Part shown: positions 13,114-24,648 of the stretch, in pieces | How the letters are laid out: each line of letters opens with the position of its first letter | Position numbering within the stretch: the stretch's first letter is position 1 | Origin: Vicia villosa | Lineage: Eukaryota > Streptophyta > Magnoliopsida > Fabales > Fabaceae | Reading direction: 5' to 3' | Length of the DNA stretch: 64,000 nt | NCBI RefSeq assembly: GCF_029867415.1 | Contig: NC_081184.1 | Location: forward strand, 79,024,364-79,088,363 | Notes under the pieces: model-generated | Seen by the model: the letters and a program-made list of their open reading frames with translations, nothing else | Told to the model about the DNA's origin: nothing | The model's database searches: none | Made by a program: the position numbers and the translations under genes

Positions 13114-14631
13114 ATGGATCAGCTGGAACAGAATCAAGCCGCCCTTCGTGAGGAAGTGGATCAACTAAAGGTTAGCGTGGAAGAGGTTAAAGGAGGTATG
13201 GCTCAGATGCTAGAATTCATGAAGGCCCTCCTGGACAAACAAGACAAAGCAAAAGAGGTTCAGTCTGGGGATACCCTGGTTCAGGATGAGATCCCTAACG
13301 ACAAAAACCCGCTGCTAGGATTTGTTTCAGGCTTTGGCACGGATAAGGACAAACCTCAGGCCCGATCTGTTAGGAGAGCTATCCAATTCCAAGAGAAAGG
13401 AGAGACCTCCCAAGAAGGGTTTGTCCCCACTCCACAAACAAAAGGGGCAACCCGCACAGTTCGCATTCCTGCTGACAATGTCCCTAAGGACGAAGATTAC
13501 CTGGATCTACAATACGGAGTGAAAGAGGTGGACAATACAAAACAAGCACCTCAAACACAACCGTCTATTCCTAACTCTGGGGAAGACTCCAAGGACAGTG
13601 AGCAAATCAAGGCGCTAGAAGAGAGATTAAAAGTAGTAGAAGGATACGACGTCTTCGATGTAGATGCCTTTGAAATGAGCTTAGTCTCAGACTTGACTAT
13701 CCCTCGCAAATTCAAGATTCCAGACTTCGAGAAATACAAAGGGGTCACGTGTCCGAGGAATCACTTGCGCATGTATGTGCGAAAAATGGCTGCCTATGCT
13801 CATGATCAAAAACTGATGATACACTTCTTTCAAGAAAGTTTAAGCGGAGCATCTATTGACTGGTATATGCAACTGGAGAAATCCTATATCAGAAGCTGGA
13901 ATGATCTAGCTAACACATTTTTGAAGCAATACAAGTACAATTTGGACATGGCACCCAATCGGATGCAATTACAAAACATGTCACAGAAAAAGGATGAATC
14001 ATTCAAGGAGTATGCCCAAAGGTGGAGGGAAATGGCTTCTCGAGTCCAACCTCCCCTAATGGAAAAAGAACTGGTGGACATATTTATGAGCACTTTGCAA
14101 GGACCATACTACAACAAGATGGTCGGAAGCATATCTTCAGGGTTCTCGGACTTGGTAGTCATTGGTGAGAGAATTGAAAATGGAATCAAGAATGGGAAGA
14201 TACAAGGGGCACCCTCAGGTTCCTACCATCCAAAGAAGTCATATGACGAAAAGAAGGAATCCAACACTGTGGGGGCAATCATGGGTAATCAGACTCCAGT
14301 ATCACAACAAAGGGATCAGCAAAAGCAACAGGTTGGCCAGTGCACCTGGAGGTCCAAGCCAAAACGATCATTCACTCCGTTGCACATGCCATTGGCTCAA
14401 GCCTTGCAACGTCTACTCAGTCAGAACTTGATAACTCTGCTGCCTCCATACTCAGCTCCAGCTAACCCCGCTCCTGGGTATAAGCATCATGCTAGGTGCG
14501 CTTATCATTCAGATAGCCCTGGTCACGATACAGAGGATTGTGGGCCAATAAAGCACAAGATCCAAGATTTGATTGAAGAAGGGCTCGTTGAGTTCGAAGA
14601 TCCTCACAAGTCTAATACCATAGGTGGCTAG
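13114..14631 (+). CDS. gag: Gag polyprotein of an Ogre/Tat-like gypsy retrotransposon
   Basis: This is an intact 505-aa frame starting MDQLEQNQAALREEVDQL. Residues about 1-50 form a heptad-like coiled coil. A variable Lys/Glu/Pro-rich linker runs to about residue 190. The conserved retrotransposon gag domain spans roughly 195-370, with motifs such as FKIPDFEKYKG, SLSGASIDWY, FLKQYKYN and EYAQRWREMA. The C-terminus has a CX2H-type zinc-binding motif (CAYHSDSPGHDTEDC) followed by IQDLIEEGLV, typical of Tat/Ogre gag. Gag packages element RNA into cytoplasmic particles. No pol follows: the element is cut at 15609 by a foreign LTR, so it cannot be autonomous. The open frame suggests a fairly recent insertion. 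Confidence 0.9.
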   Translation: MDQLEQNQAALREEVDQLKVSVEEVKGGMAQMLEFMKALLDKQDKAKEVQSGDTLVQDEIPNDKNPLLGFVSGFGTDKDKPQARSVRRAIQFQEKGETSQEGFVPTPQTKGATRTVRIPADNVPKDEDYLDLQYGVKEVDNTKQAPQTQPSIPNSGEDSKDSEQIKALEERLKVVEGYDVFDVDAFEMSLVSDLTIPRKFKIPDFEKYKGVTCPRNHLRMYVRKMAAYAHDQKLMIHFFQESLSGASIDWYMQLEKSYIRSWNDLANTFLKQYKYNLDMAPNRMQLQNMSQKKDESFKEYAQRWREMASRVQPPLMEKELVDIFMSTLQGPYYNKMVGSISSGFSDLVVIGERIENGIKNGKIQGAPSGSYHPKKSYDEKKESNTVGAIMGNQTPVSQQRDQQKQQVGQCTWRSKPKRSFTPLHMPLAQALQRLLSQNLITLLPPYSAPANPAPGYKHHARCAYHSDSPGHDTEDCGPIKHKIQDLIEEGLVEFEDPHKSNTIGG

Positions 14632-15608
14632 AATGAGGATTCCCGAGATCATTAGTTTTGTTTTTATTTGCAATTTCTTTCCGTTTGTTTAAACATTAGT
14701 CTTACGACATATGCTATGTACTTTTCAAAAATCATTAATGCATTGCTTACGTTTGTCTTGATTCATCCCTAGTGTTCTCACTATATTTAAAACTGTGTTT
14801 TTACTCGGTTTTCTTATTTGTGATATTCAACTCCTGTGAAAAGTTTTACACCTTTTGAGGGAGAATGACGAAAACGATACCACAATTTCACACACTACGC
14901 TTTCGAACAGACCGTGTTGACGATGTACAGGCATTTGTTCAAATCCTAAATAATGGAGATATAAGGATGTTAATCCCTCGTCAACCCCTTTGAGCCTAAA
15001 GAAGTAGGAGTTTTCCTTCATATAAAATAAAACCCTTAATATACAACCCGGGGTAGGGTAGTTGCTCAGTTAACTTAATTATTCCAAGTTGTTCCTTTGA
15101 ACATAATCACCGATGGTTCCCCGTCATCAATTAAGTCCGGCAGTCAATGTCCGCCAAGAAAAAAAACAATGCAAGAGCCTGCTAAGTCAAAACCTATTAA
15201 GGAGACTTAGGCAAAATTGGGGCATCCCGCTGACTGTAGTTTTAAAACAAACAGTTCAGAAAAAGATAGGGATAACAAAGTAAAAAAAAAGGTTACTATG
15301 TACCTTTGACAAAAGGAAAATACTACAAAAAAGGAGAATGACTGCCTTTGCAGATAAAACTTTGGTTTTGAACCATCATAAATGTCAATGTCACAATTCC
15401 CAAATTCTTTTGGAGACTAAAGGCATAGCTAACTGAGCATAGGACTGGAGAACATCACGAAGATTGGGATGGGTACAAATAAACTTTGAGCCTCTATCTT
15501 TTGTTTCTTTAAACCGTGAACCAGGCCACGTTACAACCCTTACAAGTCCTAACTGAAACATGGTTAGTTTGAAAGCATGCTGTTACCAAAGGTATCCCGA
15601 CTCCTTAA
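14632..15608 (+). other. Ogre-like post-gag region, truncated
   Basis: This is noncoding sequence after the gag stop, with no protease or reverse transcriptase motif before the next LTR begins at 15609. It has the look of the spacer between gag and pol in Ogre elements, and pol itself is absent. Short frames here are not supported as genes. Confidence 0.5.
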
Positions 15609-17178
15609 TGTCATACCCCAATTTTTGACCTAAGATACCACCTCATATCATTGCATATGCATCATTTGCATCTCTAACAAATTGCATAGCTTGTGTTTGT
15701 TATTTGTGCTCAGCAGGGTTTAATCAAGAGATCAATCATCAGTGCAAGAAACAATCAATTAGGGTTTTGTTCTCCCTTCATCTCAAATGAATCATCTTCA
15801 TCAATAATCAACATTTGGTCCTCAGAGATTCATTTCGACAAGCTCAACAGCTTTGAATCGACTGAATTAGGGTTTTGACTGAAGATAGCATACTCCTGAC
15901 TTTTGCTCAGGATGTGACCCAATGACTTGGGACATGACCTCAAGACCCCAAGTACATCATTTTTACCTAATCCATTGGCTCATAACATCTCCTACACAAA
16001 GATTGATCAGACAAATCCTCAGATCAGAGTTTTGAACTATCAGGGACCAAAATCAGGGATCACATTTGGGAAACCCTAAAAACCCCCAGGAAGTCAATCA
16101 AAGGTTTCAATCATCCTCAAATAATCCCTATGACAATATCCCATGGAAATTGCATCTCAATTCAAGGTCCACAGTCATCAATTTCATCAGGTCGACAATT
16201 AGGGTTTTGACCTAATTCACTGAATAACTGACTTTTTAATCAAGACATGGTGCCACAACTCAAACCATGGCTCAATATCCTCTAATGCTTCAATATGATC
16301 CATTCATACCACTCATTTGGTGAGGATAGCCTGTTTCATTTGAAATCTCCAGAAACGCGATTCGTCTGAAAAGTCAACTGTACAAGATCACCATTGACTT
16401 TTGGGGAATTTTGGTCAACCATGACTTTTGAAGTTTTAAATCATCAATATATGATATGAGAAGTCATTTGATCAAGAAAAATCAAGAAAATCAATCAAGA
16501 ATCAAAAAGTCAAAAGTTTGACTTTCATACTTAGAAAAATTTCTAAGTGTTTTTCAATGGTTTTTTCCAAACTTTGAAAGGGAATTTCTCAAAATTTCAC
16601 CTACAAACTGAAAAAAACTTCCAAAATGAAAGTTGTAGATTTTGATCCAATGAACAACTTTGTCACATATAATTTTTTTCCATAAGATCAACCATTTAAG
16701 AGATATGATGCTTCAAAGTTGGTACTTTTTGAAAATTTCACTTAAAACTTCATTTTTCTCAAAGTTCATGGATCTTTTTCACCCATTTCCTTAAAGGTCT
16801 TGAAGAAACTTTCAACTAGGGTTTTGAAGTGTGTAATATGAGCTTTCCAAAATGTCCAAGAGCATGAAAAAATATGGAGTGTAGCTATGGTTTTGAATTT
16901 TGACATTAGTGACCATTTCACTTGAAATTTCAAGCCATTTTTGCAAAGTTATGAACCAAATTGCCAAATGGTCCAAGTAATGATACATAGAGGCAATAAT
17001 TGGAAGATATTTTCTGATTTGAGACAGATGGGAAAGAGATAAGAAGCATAGCCAATTTTAACCATGGTTTAGTAACTTTAACCATGTGCATTTAATGGTA
17101 AGATTCCTTTCTATCCTTTAAGTGCCAAATCACCAAAGAAGAAGCAAGTTGCAAAGCTCTGAGTTCAGAATGTTTGGC

Positions 17179-17191
17179 CTATAAATAGAGG
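17179..17191 (+). promoter_or_regulatory. TATA box of Ogre-like LTR 2a
   Basis: CTATAAATAGAGG is a near-consensus plant TATA box about 1.57 kb into the LTR. The same box occurs at the equivalent place in LTR 2b. It marks the probable U3/R boundary and the start of the element transcript just downstream. Confidence 0.7.
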
Positions 17192-18142
17192 TCATTACCT
17201 CATTCAAATACACACCAAAGTCTCACAAATTATAGGCTTTCTCTTTCTTTCTTGAATTACAAGTTTCATAAAGTTTCAAAGAGGAGGAAATGCAAGTTCC
17301 ATCCCTTGCAAGTTCTGACCAAAGTGATGCTTCCCACAAACCATAAACATCATATATGATGTGTTTGAACCATCCATACACCCCAAAAACACCTAAAACT
17401 CAAAATCACTACCTCACTTTCCAAATATGCATAACATGAGACTTATCATGCCAATTTTCATTTAAGCTCATTTCTGACCAAGTTAATCATCCAAACACCA
17501 TCCATGTACCAAATATGAACTATCCCAATCATCATCCATGATCTGAAACATCAAAATCATCAAATTTGATCCTCACACCATAGCTCTGCAGATCGGGTTC
17601 CATGAACTTGCTCAAATGAATTCAAATTGTTCCAAGCATTCAAACATGTTCCATAAGGTCCATTGATGCTGTCCAGACCAAGAAACAACAACTGGAACTT
17701 CTCATTTGCAGAATTCGATTCTCACTTTTGCCGTTTTTGAAGGTAAGCTACTTGAACTTCAAACTCTATGAATCATGCATCATGAATGAAATATGAACAT
17801 ACCATCTCATTTCTGCACACATGAGGATCATTAACCCTCAATCAATTGCTATTTATCTTGCACATACACGATTTCATGATCAATCTCAGAATTAGGGTTC
17901 TTCGTGTTCATCAGAGAATTAATCATCTTAGAGCAAAAATAAATGAAATTAAAGGTCATCATCATGTTCCTCGTCCAAAACCGAGTGAGATAGACCCTTT
18001 GATCGATCAAAACAACACAGTTTTGAAGAATTTTGAAAATCAGTTAGGGTTGTGTTCTTGGCGCGTTTTTTGGTTCAGAAAATTCAAATTGTTGTTTTAA
18101 AATATATTAAACTGGAAGCGTATGTATTACAAGCCACAAGCG

Positions 18143-18221
18143 TGGCTCAGTTGGCAAGTGTTTTGGCTGGTGAGAGAGAGGGCGTGAGTTCAAGCCCTAT
18201 TGGAGACAAAACCAATTTTTT
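18143..18221 (+). other. tRNA-like A/B box pair inside Ogre-like LTR 2a
   Basis: A perfect A-box match TGGCTCAGTTGG (18143-18154) is followed 43 bp on by a B-box-like GAGTTCAAGCC (18186-18196) and then by a T-run at 18216-18221. Spacing matches that of nuclear tRNA genes. The T-arm is imperfect, so this is not a functional tRNA gene; it looks like a tRNA-derived insertion or a mimic. Confidence 0.55.
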
Positions 18222-19394
18222 GCAACCTATTTTCTTTCATTTTTTAACAAACTTTAACCATTCATTTAACCAATCAAAATTCATTATTTTCACTTCATTT
18301 TTTTTACACTCTTTATTTAATATACATATTTTGACAATATTAAAAAAAATCACAAAAAAAGATTCATTTGATATATTTTTAATTAGGTTTAAAATGATAC
18401 ATTTTTAAGTATTTTTAAATACTTTAAATATTGTTTTTTTTCATTTGATTTTCAAACTTAATCATTTGTAAATATTTTTTGAGCAAACCCTAATCATCTA
18501 AGTGTTAATTAAGGATAATTTTTTGTTCATCTTGATTAATTTGACTCCTTTCAAAATTCAAATCGTTTTAAAACGAGCGATCGCGTCTCTTTTCAAAAAC
18601 GATAAACCATTTCTTCTTTTGAAACTATTGATTAAATCTTTTAATTGATCAATTGATTTTCAAAATGATGTGGGGCCTCTCGAATATTAGAGAGTATAAG
18701 ACCCACTCCTTTTTCTTTTTACACAGTCTTTTTAGTCAAAATAAATAAACTTTCTTTCAAAACAAACTTTCAAATCGTTTTTCAAACGACGCGTCTGTTA
18801 ACAAAACAATTTCAAAGCTTCTCAAATATACCATGGGCCTCCATGTAGGTATAAGCCCCAAGCCCCTTTTGTACATACCCACTCCAGTACATGAAATTAG
18901 GTATTTCATTGTACGCCTTTTGTACATATCTCAATCAATTTGTTTTTAACTTTGAATAACAAACCAAAAATGAAGGTTTTCTTTAAATCTTCCCAAAAAT
19001 ATACCATGGGCCTCCATGTAGGTATAAGTCCCAAGCCCTTTGTAAATACCTGTTTACATAGCTTTGAATAAACTTAAGTGGACCTCTCCCCGAGTATGAG
19101 TCCCGAGCCCTGTGTATACAAATGGAGCATGCTTACAGGTATATTTCCTTCATAAACTCCATTATACACGCACACTTTGTCATATATAACTGTTCATATT
19201 TGTTCATGTACTTGTGCATATTTGTTTGTACTTGTTCATACTTGTGATTGTGTTATATGCTTATTCAACTTAGTACAACACTAGGTTCCCCATAGCCTCC
19301 TATTGGGCTTCGTGCAAAGAATCTCCACTAGTTTAGGTTAGGACATAGAGTATGGTTTCCCGGTGAAATCGCTCTAAGAGCTCAGACCAACTAT

Positions 19395-19565
19395 ACCATG
19401 CCTCCCCTTGGGCTTTGTACAAACGAGTGACCCTCCCATAGCCTCCTCTTGGGCTTACAATGCAAGGACCCTGGATTGTCCCTCCCATAGCCTCCTCTTG
19501 GGCTTACAATGCAAGGACCCTCGGATAGCCTCCTCTTGGGCTTCGTACAAGGACCCACGGGCTTC
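19395..19565 (+). repeat. Short tandem repeats in LTR 2a (CTCCTCTTGGGCTT units)
   Basis: Four units contain CTCC(C/T)CTTGGGCTT followed by ACAATGCAAGGACCC or a variant. Frames read across them (for example Pro/Gly/Arg-rich ones on either strand) are repeat artefacts. The same tract occurs at 45690-45850 in LTR 2b. Confidence 0.8.
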
Positions 19566-19670
19566 TTATAAGCATCCCCCAATATCCAAACCAAATACCC
19601 TAGGAGATTAGACATTTTTCATCTCTATGCTAGGAGTATCTCTTATATATCATCACAAACAATCAATCAA

Positions 19671-19892
19671 TCAAACTTTTTTGCCACAAGTCTGGCTAAT
19701 CAATCAAACTTTTTGCCACAAGTCTGGCTAATCAAATCAAACTGTTTTACCACCATACTGGATGATTAATCAAAGTTTTTGTCACAAGGCTGACTTCATT
19801 GAAACTTTTGCCACGAGGCTGGCTGATTAATCAAAACTTTTTTGTCACAAGGCTGACTTCATTGAAAGTTTTTGCCACAAGGCTGGTTAAAC
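19671..19892 (+). repeat. Tandem TTTTGCCACAAGGCTGGCT units in LTR 2a
   Basis: About seven degenerate units of roughly 30-36 bp share TTTTGCCACAAG(G/T)CTGGCT or TTTTGTCACAAGGCTGACT, separated by AATCAATCAAAC-type spacers. A shorter version of this array is present in LTR 2b (45959-46150), so copy number differs between the two copies. Confidence 0.8.
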
Positions 19893-20510
19893 AAACAAAA
19901 ATCAAACGGATGTATGTGATGATATAGATTAGATACATCTAGCATTTAGACGATATTTGTCTATTTTCCTTTGCTTCCACTAGCATAAGTGGGAACTACG
20001 ATTGCTCTGACTTTCTCAACATCCCTTTGAGAATACGTAGGCACAAGGTCGATCCTTGGCGAGCAAAACAAAACAAAAAAAAACCATTCAAACCTTAGCA
20101 CCCATAGACCCCGAGCTACAGATGCTCTGATTCCCTCTAAGGGATATGTATGCAGAGGATCGCGATGATCTTTGCGAGCATAATCAAACAAACACCTTAG
20201 GTCCCACCTATTTCACAAGAACCTCCACCACAACAAGAATGGAATGAAAAACAAAGCAAAGAAACCTATAGAGTACTATAGATACGTTGGGTGCTAATAC
20301 CTTCCCTTCGTATAACCAACCCTCTTACCCAAAGATCTCTCCCCCCACTTTTAGGTTATTGCAGCTTTTTTCCTTTTCCTTCTTTGGAAATAATAAAAAG
20401 TTTGGTCGGTACAAAAGAAAAATCATTTTTACGAGCACTCGAGCCCAAAGAAGGCATCAGGTGTCTCATCCCACAAAAAAGAGGAACAAAACGATTTTTC
20501 GCCCGCGACA

Positions 20511-21010
20511 CCTTCCAACAACAACATCAACCCTTCCAACAACACCATCTTAACCCTAATTATTCCCAACAATGTACTCCTAGCCCTTACATTGACCCAC
20601 AATACTCTTCCTACACCCAATACACCCAATCTCACTCTCAAACAAATTATAACTACCAAACCCAACACCAATAGACCTATATTCGTCCACCCATGCAATT
20701 CACACCTATCCCGCATCCAAACTTTGATTCCCCTTACATCCAATAAAACCCTTCAACCTCATACACTCAACCACCCACCACTTCTTACATCCCAACACCA
20801 TGACCCGCCGCACACACAATCCACCTCAAACTTAAACTTGGATCTTAATGTCAGTGATTATGAGCTGTTAAATCAAATTTGGTCTCCTCCTCCACCTCCA
20901 ACACAAGAAACACAAGACGACCCTGCTCCAACTGAAGAAGAAGAACAATATCGTCGTGGTCATCGTGTGTGACGAGCACCTCCCTGTAGTACCCATGGTT
21001 ATTTGGATCG
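20511..21010 (+). pseudogene. 3' end of a plant-mobile-domain transposon protein
   Basis: The frame is Gln/Pro/Tyr-rich, then has acidic and proline tracts (WSPPPPPTQETQDD) and ends RRGHRV. A TGA at 20970-20972 interrupts it, after which the same frame continues RAPPCSTHGYLDRHW. An RRGHRVRRAPPC-like tail followed by THG..D.H is, from memory, typical of the C-terminus of plant mobile domain (PMD) proteins often mis-annotated as 'phosphatase 7 long form'. CGA to TGA would explain the stop. The PMD domain itself is missing, cut off by the LTR ending at 20510. Confidence 0.6.
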
Positions 21011-21639
21011 TCACTGGTTTTTTATTTGTATGAAATAGTTTTTTATTTGTATGAAATGAAATGTATGAAATTTCGTATTAATATTATTAGTATTAATTAT
21101 GTTTAATAATATTTGTTTTTAAATTAATATTTTGTATTAAAATTTATTTAGTATTAATTAAGTTTAAAAAAATTAATTTATTTTTTATTATTTAAAATTA
21201 ATTAAAACTGATTTAAAATCATTTAAATTATTTATTGGGTTTATATGATATAAACATATATAACAAAAATAGTTTATATATAACAAAAATAGTTTAAATC
21301 ACAAAAACAAAAAAAAAATATAAAGGGGCATGTCTCCATATGGATTGGCGACATGCTCTCTTGATTAGAGAGAGCCCACCATGTTTCCATATGGATTGAT
21401 GACATATTCTTGAAATCAGAATGGGCCCACTATATCTCCATAAGGATTGGCGCCATGGTCCAAAGTGTGACATTATGAGAATTTAATTTCAGCACGTGGC
21501 ATATAGGAATATAGGAAATTGTGTTTCACACATATGGGAAAAAAATTCCATTAATAGTGAGAGGTAAAATTGAGTAGATCGTATCTAAATCTGTATACAA
21601 ACACTCCATGCTAGTGGTGCTAGATTTGCGTGATTCCAA
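21011..21639. other. AT-rich tail of the PMD transposon
   Basis: No gene is seen. The region is very AT-rich, with a duplicated ATATATAACAAAAATAGTTT near 21262-21300 and a three-unit repeat at 21329-21457. It is probably the 3' untranslated part of the mobile-domain element. Confidence 0.4.
21329..21457 (+). repeat. Three-unit 51-bp repeat with CTCCATATGGATTGGCG core
   Basis: Units start near 21329, 21380 and 21431. Each has TCTCCATATGGATTGGCGACATG or a close variant and is separated by GAGCCCACCATG or GGGCCCACTATA. The CCATATGG core is palindromic. Confidence 0.75.
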
Positions 21640-22082
21640 TATGAATGAATTATTATAAAATTGTCGAATCTCAAAATTCATGCCCGTATGGCTGTAGGAG
21701 TGAGTAAAATGTCGAACACATTTTCTTCGAATGTCCGTCAGCCCTGGTTGCATGGAGCGAGGTCCTAAGATGGATAGGATTCACATATGTTTCTCATAAC
21801 TCTGCTGTGCAGAATTTTCATCATTTTGCAGGTCTAAGCAATGGAGGTAGGGTACTTAGAGAAAGATTTTCAGCCATCTGGTTCGCGTGTGTATGGATGA
21901 TTTGGAAAAGAAGAAACGACAAGGTTTTCAGAACTACAGGGCTATGCCGAAGCATTTGTATCGAAGAAATACAAGTGTTGTCTTGGAAGTGGCTAAGGGC
22001 GAAGGTGAGAGGATTTAACTATGCACTTAATCAATGGATTACGAATCCAAAGGAGTGTATAGGATGGACATGTCAAGAGTGA
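21640..22082 (+). pseudogene. LINE ORF2 C-terminal (zf-RVT) fragment
   Basis: The translated frames give NVEHIFFECPSA..AWSEVLRWIGF and then SAIWFACVWMIWKRRNDKVF. These are hallmark segments of the reverse-transcriptase zinc-binding domain at the C-terminus of plant L1 ORF2. At least one frameshift separates them. The fragment continues into a LINE-like 3' untranslated stretch that is interrupted by copia/TRIM sequence, and the tail probably resumes at 23893. Confidence 0.75.
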
Positions 22083-23503
22083 ATTGGTTTATGGTATATA
22101 GTAAGCGAGGTGCCGTGGGATACGTTTCAATAGTTTCTGTTGAAGGTTCTTGGTAATGTAGGAAAAACTGCTTCTGATAGAATTGGTGGCCAGGAGCTGG
22201 ATTTTTTAATATGGTTCGCGGTATATTCCTATATGTGGAGGTTTGCTTGCGTATCCATTGAAGAGTGTTGGTATTTGAGGTAGTAGTGATAGTTTCGAAT
22301 GTACGTAGTTGGATAGTGTAAAGAGCTTTGGTTGATAGTTGAAAGATAGTAGCAAGTAATGTGTGAGTTAGTATCAGAGCATGGCAACACATAATTAATC
22401 AATTTGTTATAGGAGGAGAGTAATATTATGTTGAAGCCTCCAATGTTATTGATATTGGACCTTAAAGGCTTAAAGGCTTAAATACAATGACACATATGCT
22501 TGCCTATTTATATGTGCTTTAGGATGTTTCTAGAATAGAATTATCTAGACTTTTGTTTGTTTTTTCTACATTACATTGACATAGAACTTTCTAGGCTATT
22601 AGTTAATCTAAGATTTATTGGAACACTCTAGAAACATGTAGCAACTTTAGACTATTCTAGTTTTCTCTAAACATTGTCATATATTTATGCTAGAATATTC
22701 TAGAAATGTGCATCAATTTCAACACTCCTCCTTGATGCATATTTTTCTAACTCCAAATGTACTCCATAGTTGTTCAAATGTGAACTTGTGAAGCTATCTC
22801 CTCATCCATTGATACTCTTATGTAATGTATTCTATTTTAAAAAACATTACCTTCACTGTGATTCAATTTTGTCACACTACTTCTCACAATGATTGTTATG
22901 AAACTCTTTCTCATCATTATTGAAGGCTTTTGACGAGAATCATTCACGCTCCTTAGTTGCGCTTGCGATATTCCTTGTTTGTCTTGTTAAAGACTTCTAA
23001 CAAGGACCACTTTTGTTATCTAGTTGCATGTGAATCTCCTTGTCGTTCTTATTGAATAATTCTGACAGGGATCACTCTTGCTTCTTAGTTGTTTATGAGT
23101 CTCGTTGTCATTCTTGTAGAAGAATTTTGAAAGAGACTCATTCTTGCTCTAGTAGTTGCATTTGTCTTTCTAGGCTTGTACTCAAGTTGAGCCTCAGAGG
23201 CCACAGGTCTCAATTTTTGTATCGCCTGGACTTGTGCTCTATCATAACTCGAGCCTTATTTGCCATAGGTTTACGACATTAGTTAGACTTGAAATTAAGA
23301 GGGCCAGACTGTTAGGATACCTGAACTCCTCTCTCTCATTTTAGTTTTGGGTTTTAACTCAAACAGAGTCGGGCCGTGTAGCTACCTGTACTCCTTTGTG
23401 TTTGAGTCAGAGACCTCATTTTCTAGTTTTAATAAAATAGTCAGTGACAAGAAGAAATAGTTCGCTACGCCCTGTGAATGACCGAACGTAGCTCTGATAC
23501 CAC
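22083..23503 (-). mobile_element. Small copia/TRIM-like element remains
   Basis: This stretch holds an LTR-like end (…CAATTTCAACA at 22724) followed by a polypurine tract in minus orientation (CTCCTCCTTGATG, 22725 onward). At its right end it has the reverse of an initiator-Met primer site (GCTCTGATACCAC, 23491-23503) next to the LTR at 23504. The internal part is only about 0.8 kb and has no gag or pol. A second primer-site-like TAGTATCAGAGC near 22370 suggests more than one element. The left LTR boundary is not resolved. Confidence 0.45.
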
Positions 23504-23892
23504 TGTTAGTAGTTGATTAGTTGATAGTTGATAAAAGATAGTTTTAGTGAGTTGTTTAGAAAGAAGGCTATTTCATTGATTTCTTGGATGATGAATTACA
23601 AGATAGCAATTGCCTATTTATAGGCTCAAGTCACCAACCTCTCAATGGTGGTGAATATTTCTACATCTCTTTAGTTCTTTCTAGAATTCTCATGATAGAT
23701 TAGTATCATGATGATTCTAGGTTATTCTATATTTTACATACATTTATAATTCTAGATTGATCTACCATATCCATTCACACTAGAGTTCTAGATTATTCTA
23801 CCATATTCTTATACACTATAATTCTAGGATATTCTACCATTTTCATACATATTATATTTAGAATATTCTAGAAATTTGTAGCAATTTCAACA
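23504..23892 (-). mobile_element. Copia/TRIM-like LTR, 389 bp
   Basis: The segment has ends TGTTAG…TTCAACA and a tRNA-Met primer-binding site immediately to its left on the minus strand, making it the 5' LTR of a minus-strand element. It is rich in ATTCTAG repeats shared with the sequence at 22500-22724. The right flank is AAGAG, and an AAGAG occurs at 22321-22325, but no LTR start follows there. Confidence 0.5.
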
Positions 23893-24510
23893 AAGAGTTC
23901 CAGAATTGGAATATAGGTGCGGATTAGCGGCGTCTGAGTGGTCAGGGGGTGGATGGGGTCCCTCTGTTCGTTCATGTTTCTTTGATTGGAGTTTATAAAT
24001 TAGTGCAATATGGTTTTGGTGTCTTTTGGTTGCGTCTGCGTAATTAAGTATTGGGCACAGCTAAATTAAGCAATCGCAATAGTCACATCAGGAGGAACCT
24101 CAAATGCTCGGGGTGGGTTACTGGCTGCAGGTCGGAAGGAAGTTAGAGGTGGGTCTTTTTAAGACCGAGATTGTGTGGATTCTGTCTCATTGATTCGGCG
24201 GTGTTTTTGCTTATCTGGAATGCTGTTTGCAGAATGCGGTTTTGCCTCAAGTATTATGTCGAGGTTCTGATATTGGTGTATGGAAAACATCTTCAGGTTT
24301 TTCTCTCCCTGGTATTGGCTGCTGTTTGGGTTTTATTCTGGTTGTGGTTTTGGTCTGCTGTTGCAAGCTTTTAACAATGATCTTTACCTACTGTTTAGTA
24401 AGCAAATGTATGGTGTTTACTCATTTGGATTTTGATGTAATTGGTTCAGTGGCATCCCTTATGCCTTATGATTAATAAAAATGTTTTCTTTGGCCTTGCA
24501 AAAAAAAAAA
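23893..24510 (+). mobile_element. LINE 3' untranslated tail with poly(A)
   Basis: The segment ends in AATAAAAATG…GCCTTGC followed by an 11-A run (24500-24510), as expected for the 3' end of an L1 insertion. It is probably the continuation of the ORF2 fragment at 21640-22082, split by the copia/TRIM insertion. The poly(A) abuts the start of the block shared between peptide genes 1 and 3. Confidence 0.5.
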
Positions 24511-24520
24511 TTATAAAATT

Positions 24521-24580
24521 GATAATGATATTGACCATGCAACTTGACTTCGTGTCACTTTACGACATAGTTGACCAGGG
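24521..24580 (+). promoter_or_regulatory. W-box cluster upstream of peptide gene 1
   Basis: Three TTGAC[C/T] W-boxes occur at 24531-24536, 24544-24549 and 24571-24576, 534-579 bp before the ATG at 25110. W-boxes are the binding core for WRKY transcription factors. The block, including its spacing, is conserved at 60847-60904 and in diverged form at 55552-55593. Confidence 0.55.
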
Positions 24581-24646
24581 TACTTTTCAAATCAAGAAAA
24601 TTAGGGTTTTTGTTTTCAAATGTCCTGCACATTGATCTAGAATTTG

Positions 24647-24648
<2 letters not shown>

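Larger units (their letters stand above)
15609..20510 (+). mobile_element. Ogre-like LTR (family 2), copy a, about 4.9 kb
   Basis: The LTR runs from TGTCATACCCC to GCCCGCGACA and aligns along its whole length with the LTR at 41865-46832 (roughly 90-95% by eye). It contains a TATA box (17179-17191), a tRNA-like A/B-box pair (18143-18221), repeated TACCATGGGCCTCCATGTAG blocks near 18829 and 19001, and two tandem-repeat tracts. The 5-bp flanks differ (CTTAA left, CCTTC right), so no target duplication is visible. It may be one end of a deleted element, or a recombination product between the gag fragment on its left and the transposon tail on its right. Confidence 0.85.

Noticed and set aside
18143..18221. 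A genuine tRNA gene in the Ogre LTR
   Set aside because: A and B boxes fit but the acceptor and anticodon arms do not pair convincingly, so it is reported only as tRNA-like.
19391..19615. Open frames on both strands across 19391-19615 and 45682-45893
   Set aside because: They are produced by the tandem CTCCTCTTGGGCTT units in Ogre LTRs, present identically in both LTR copies.
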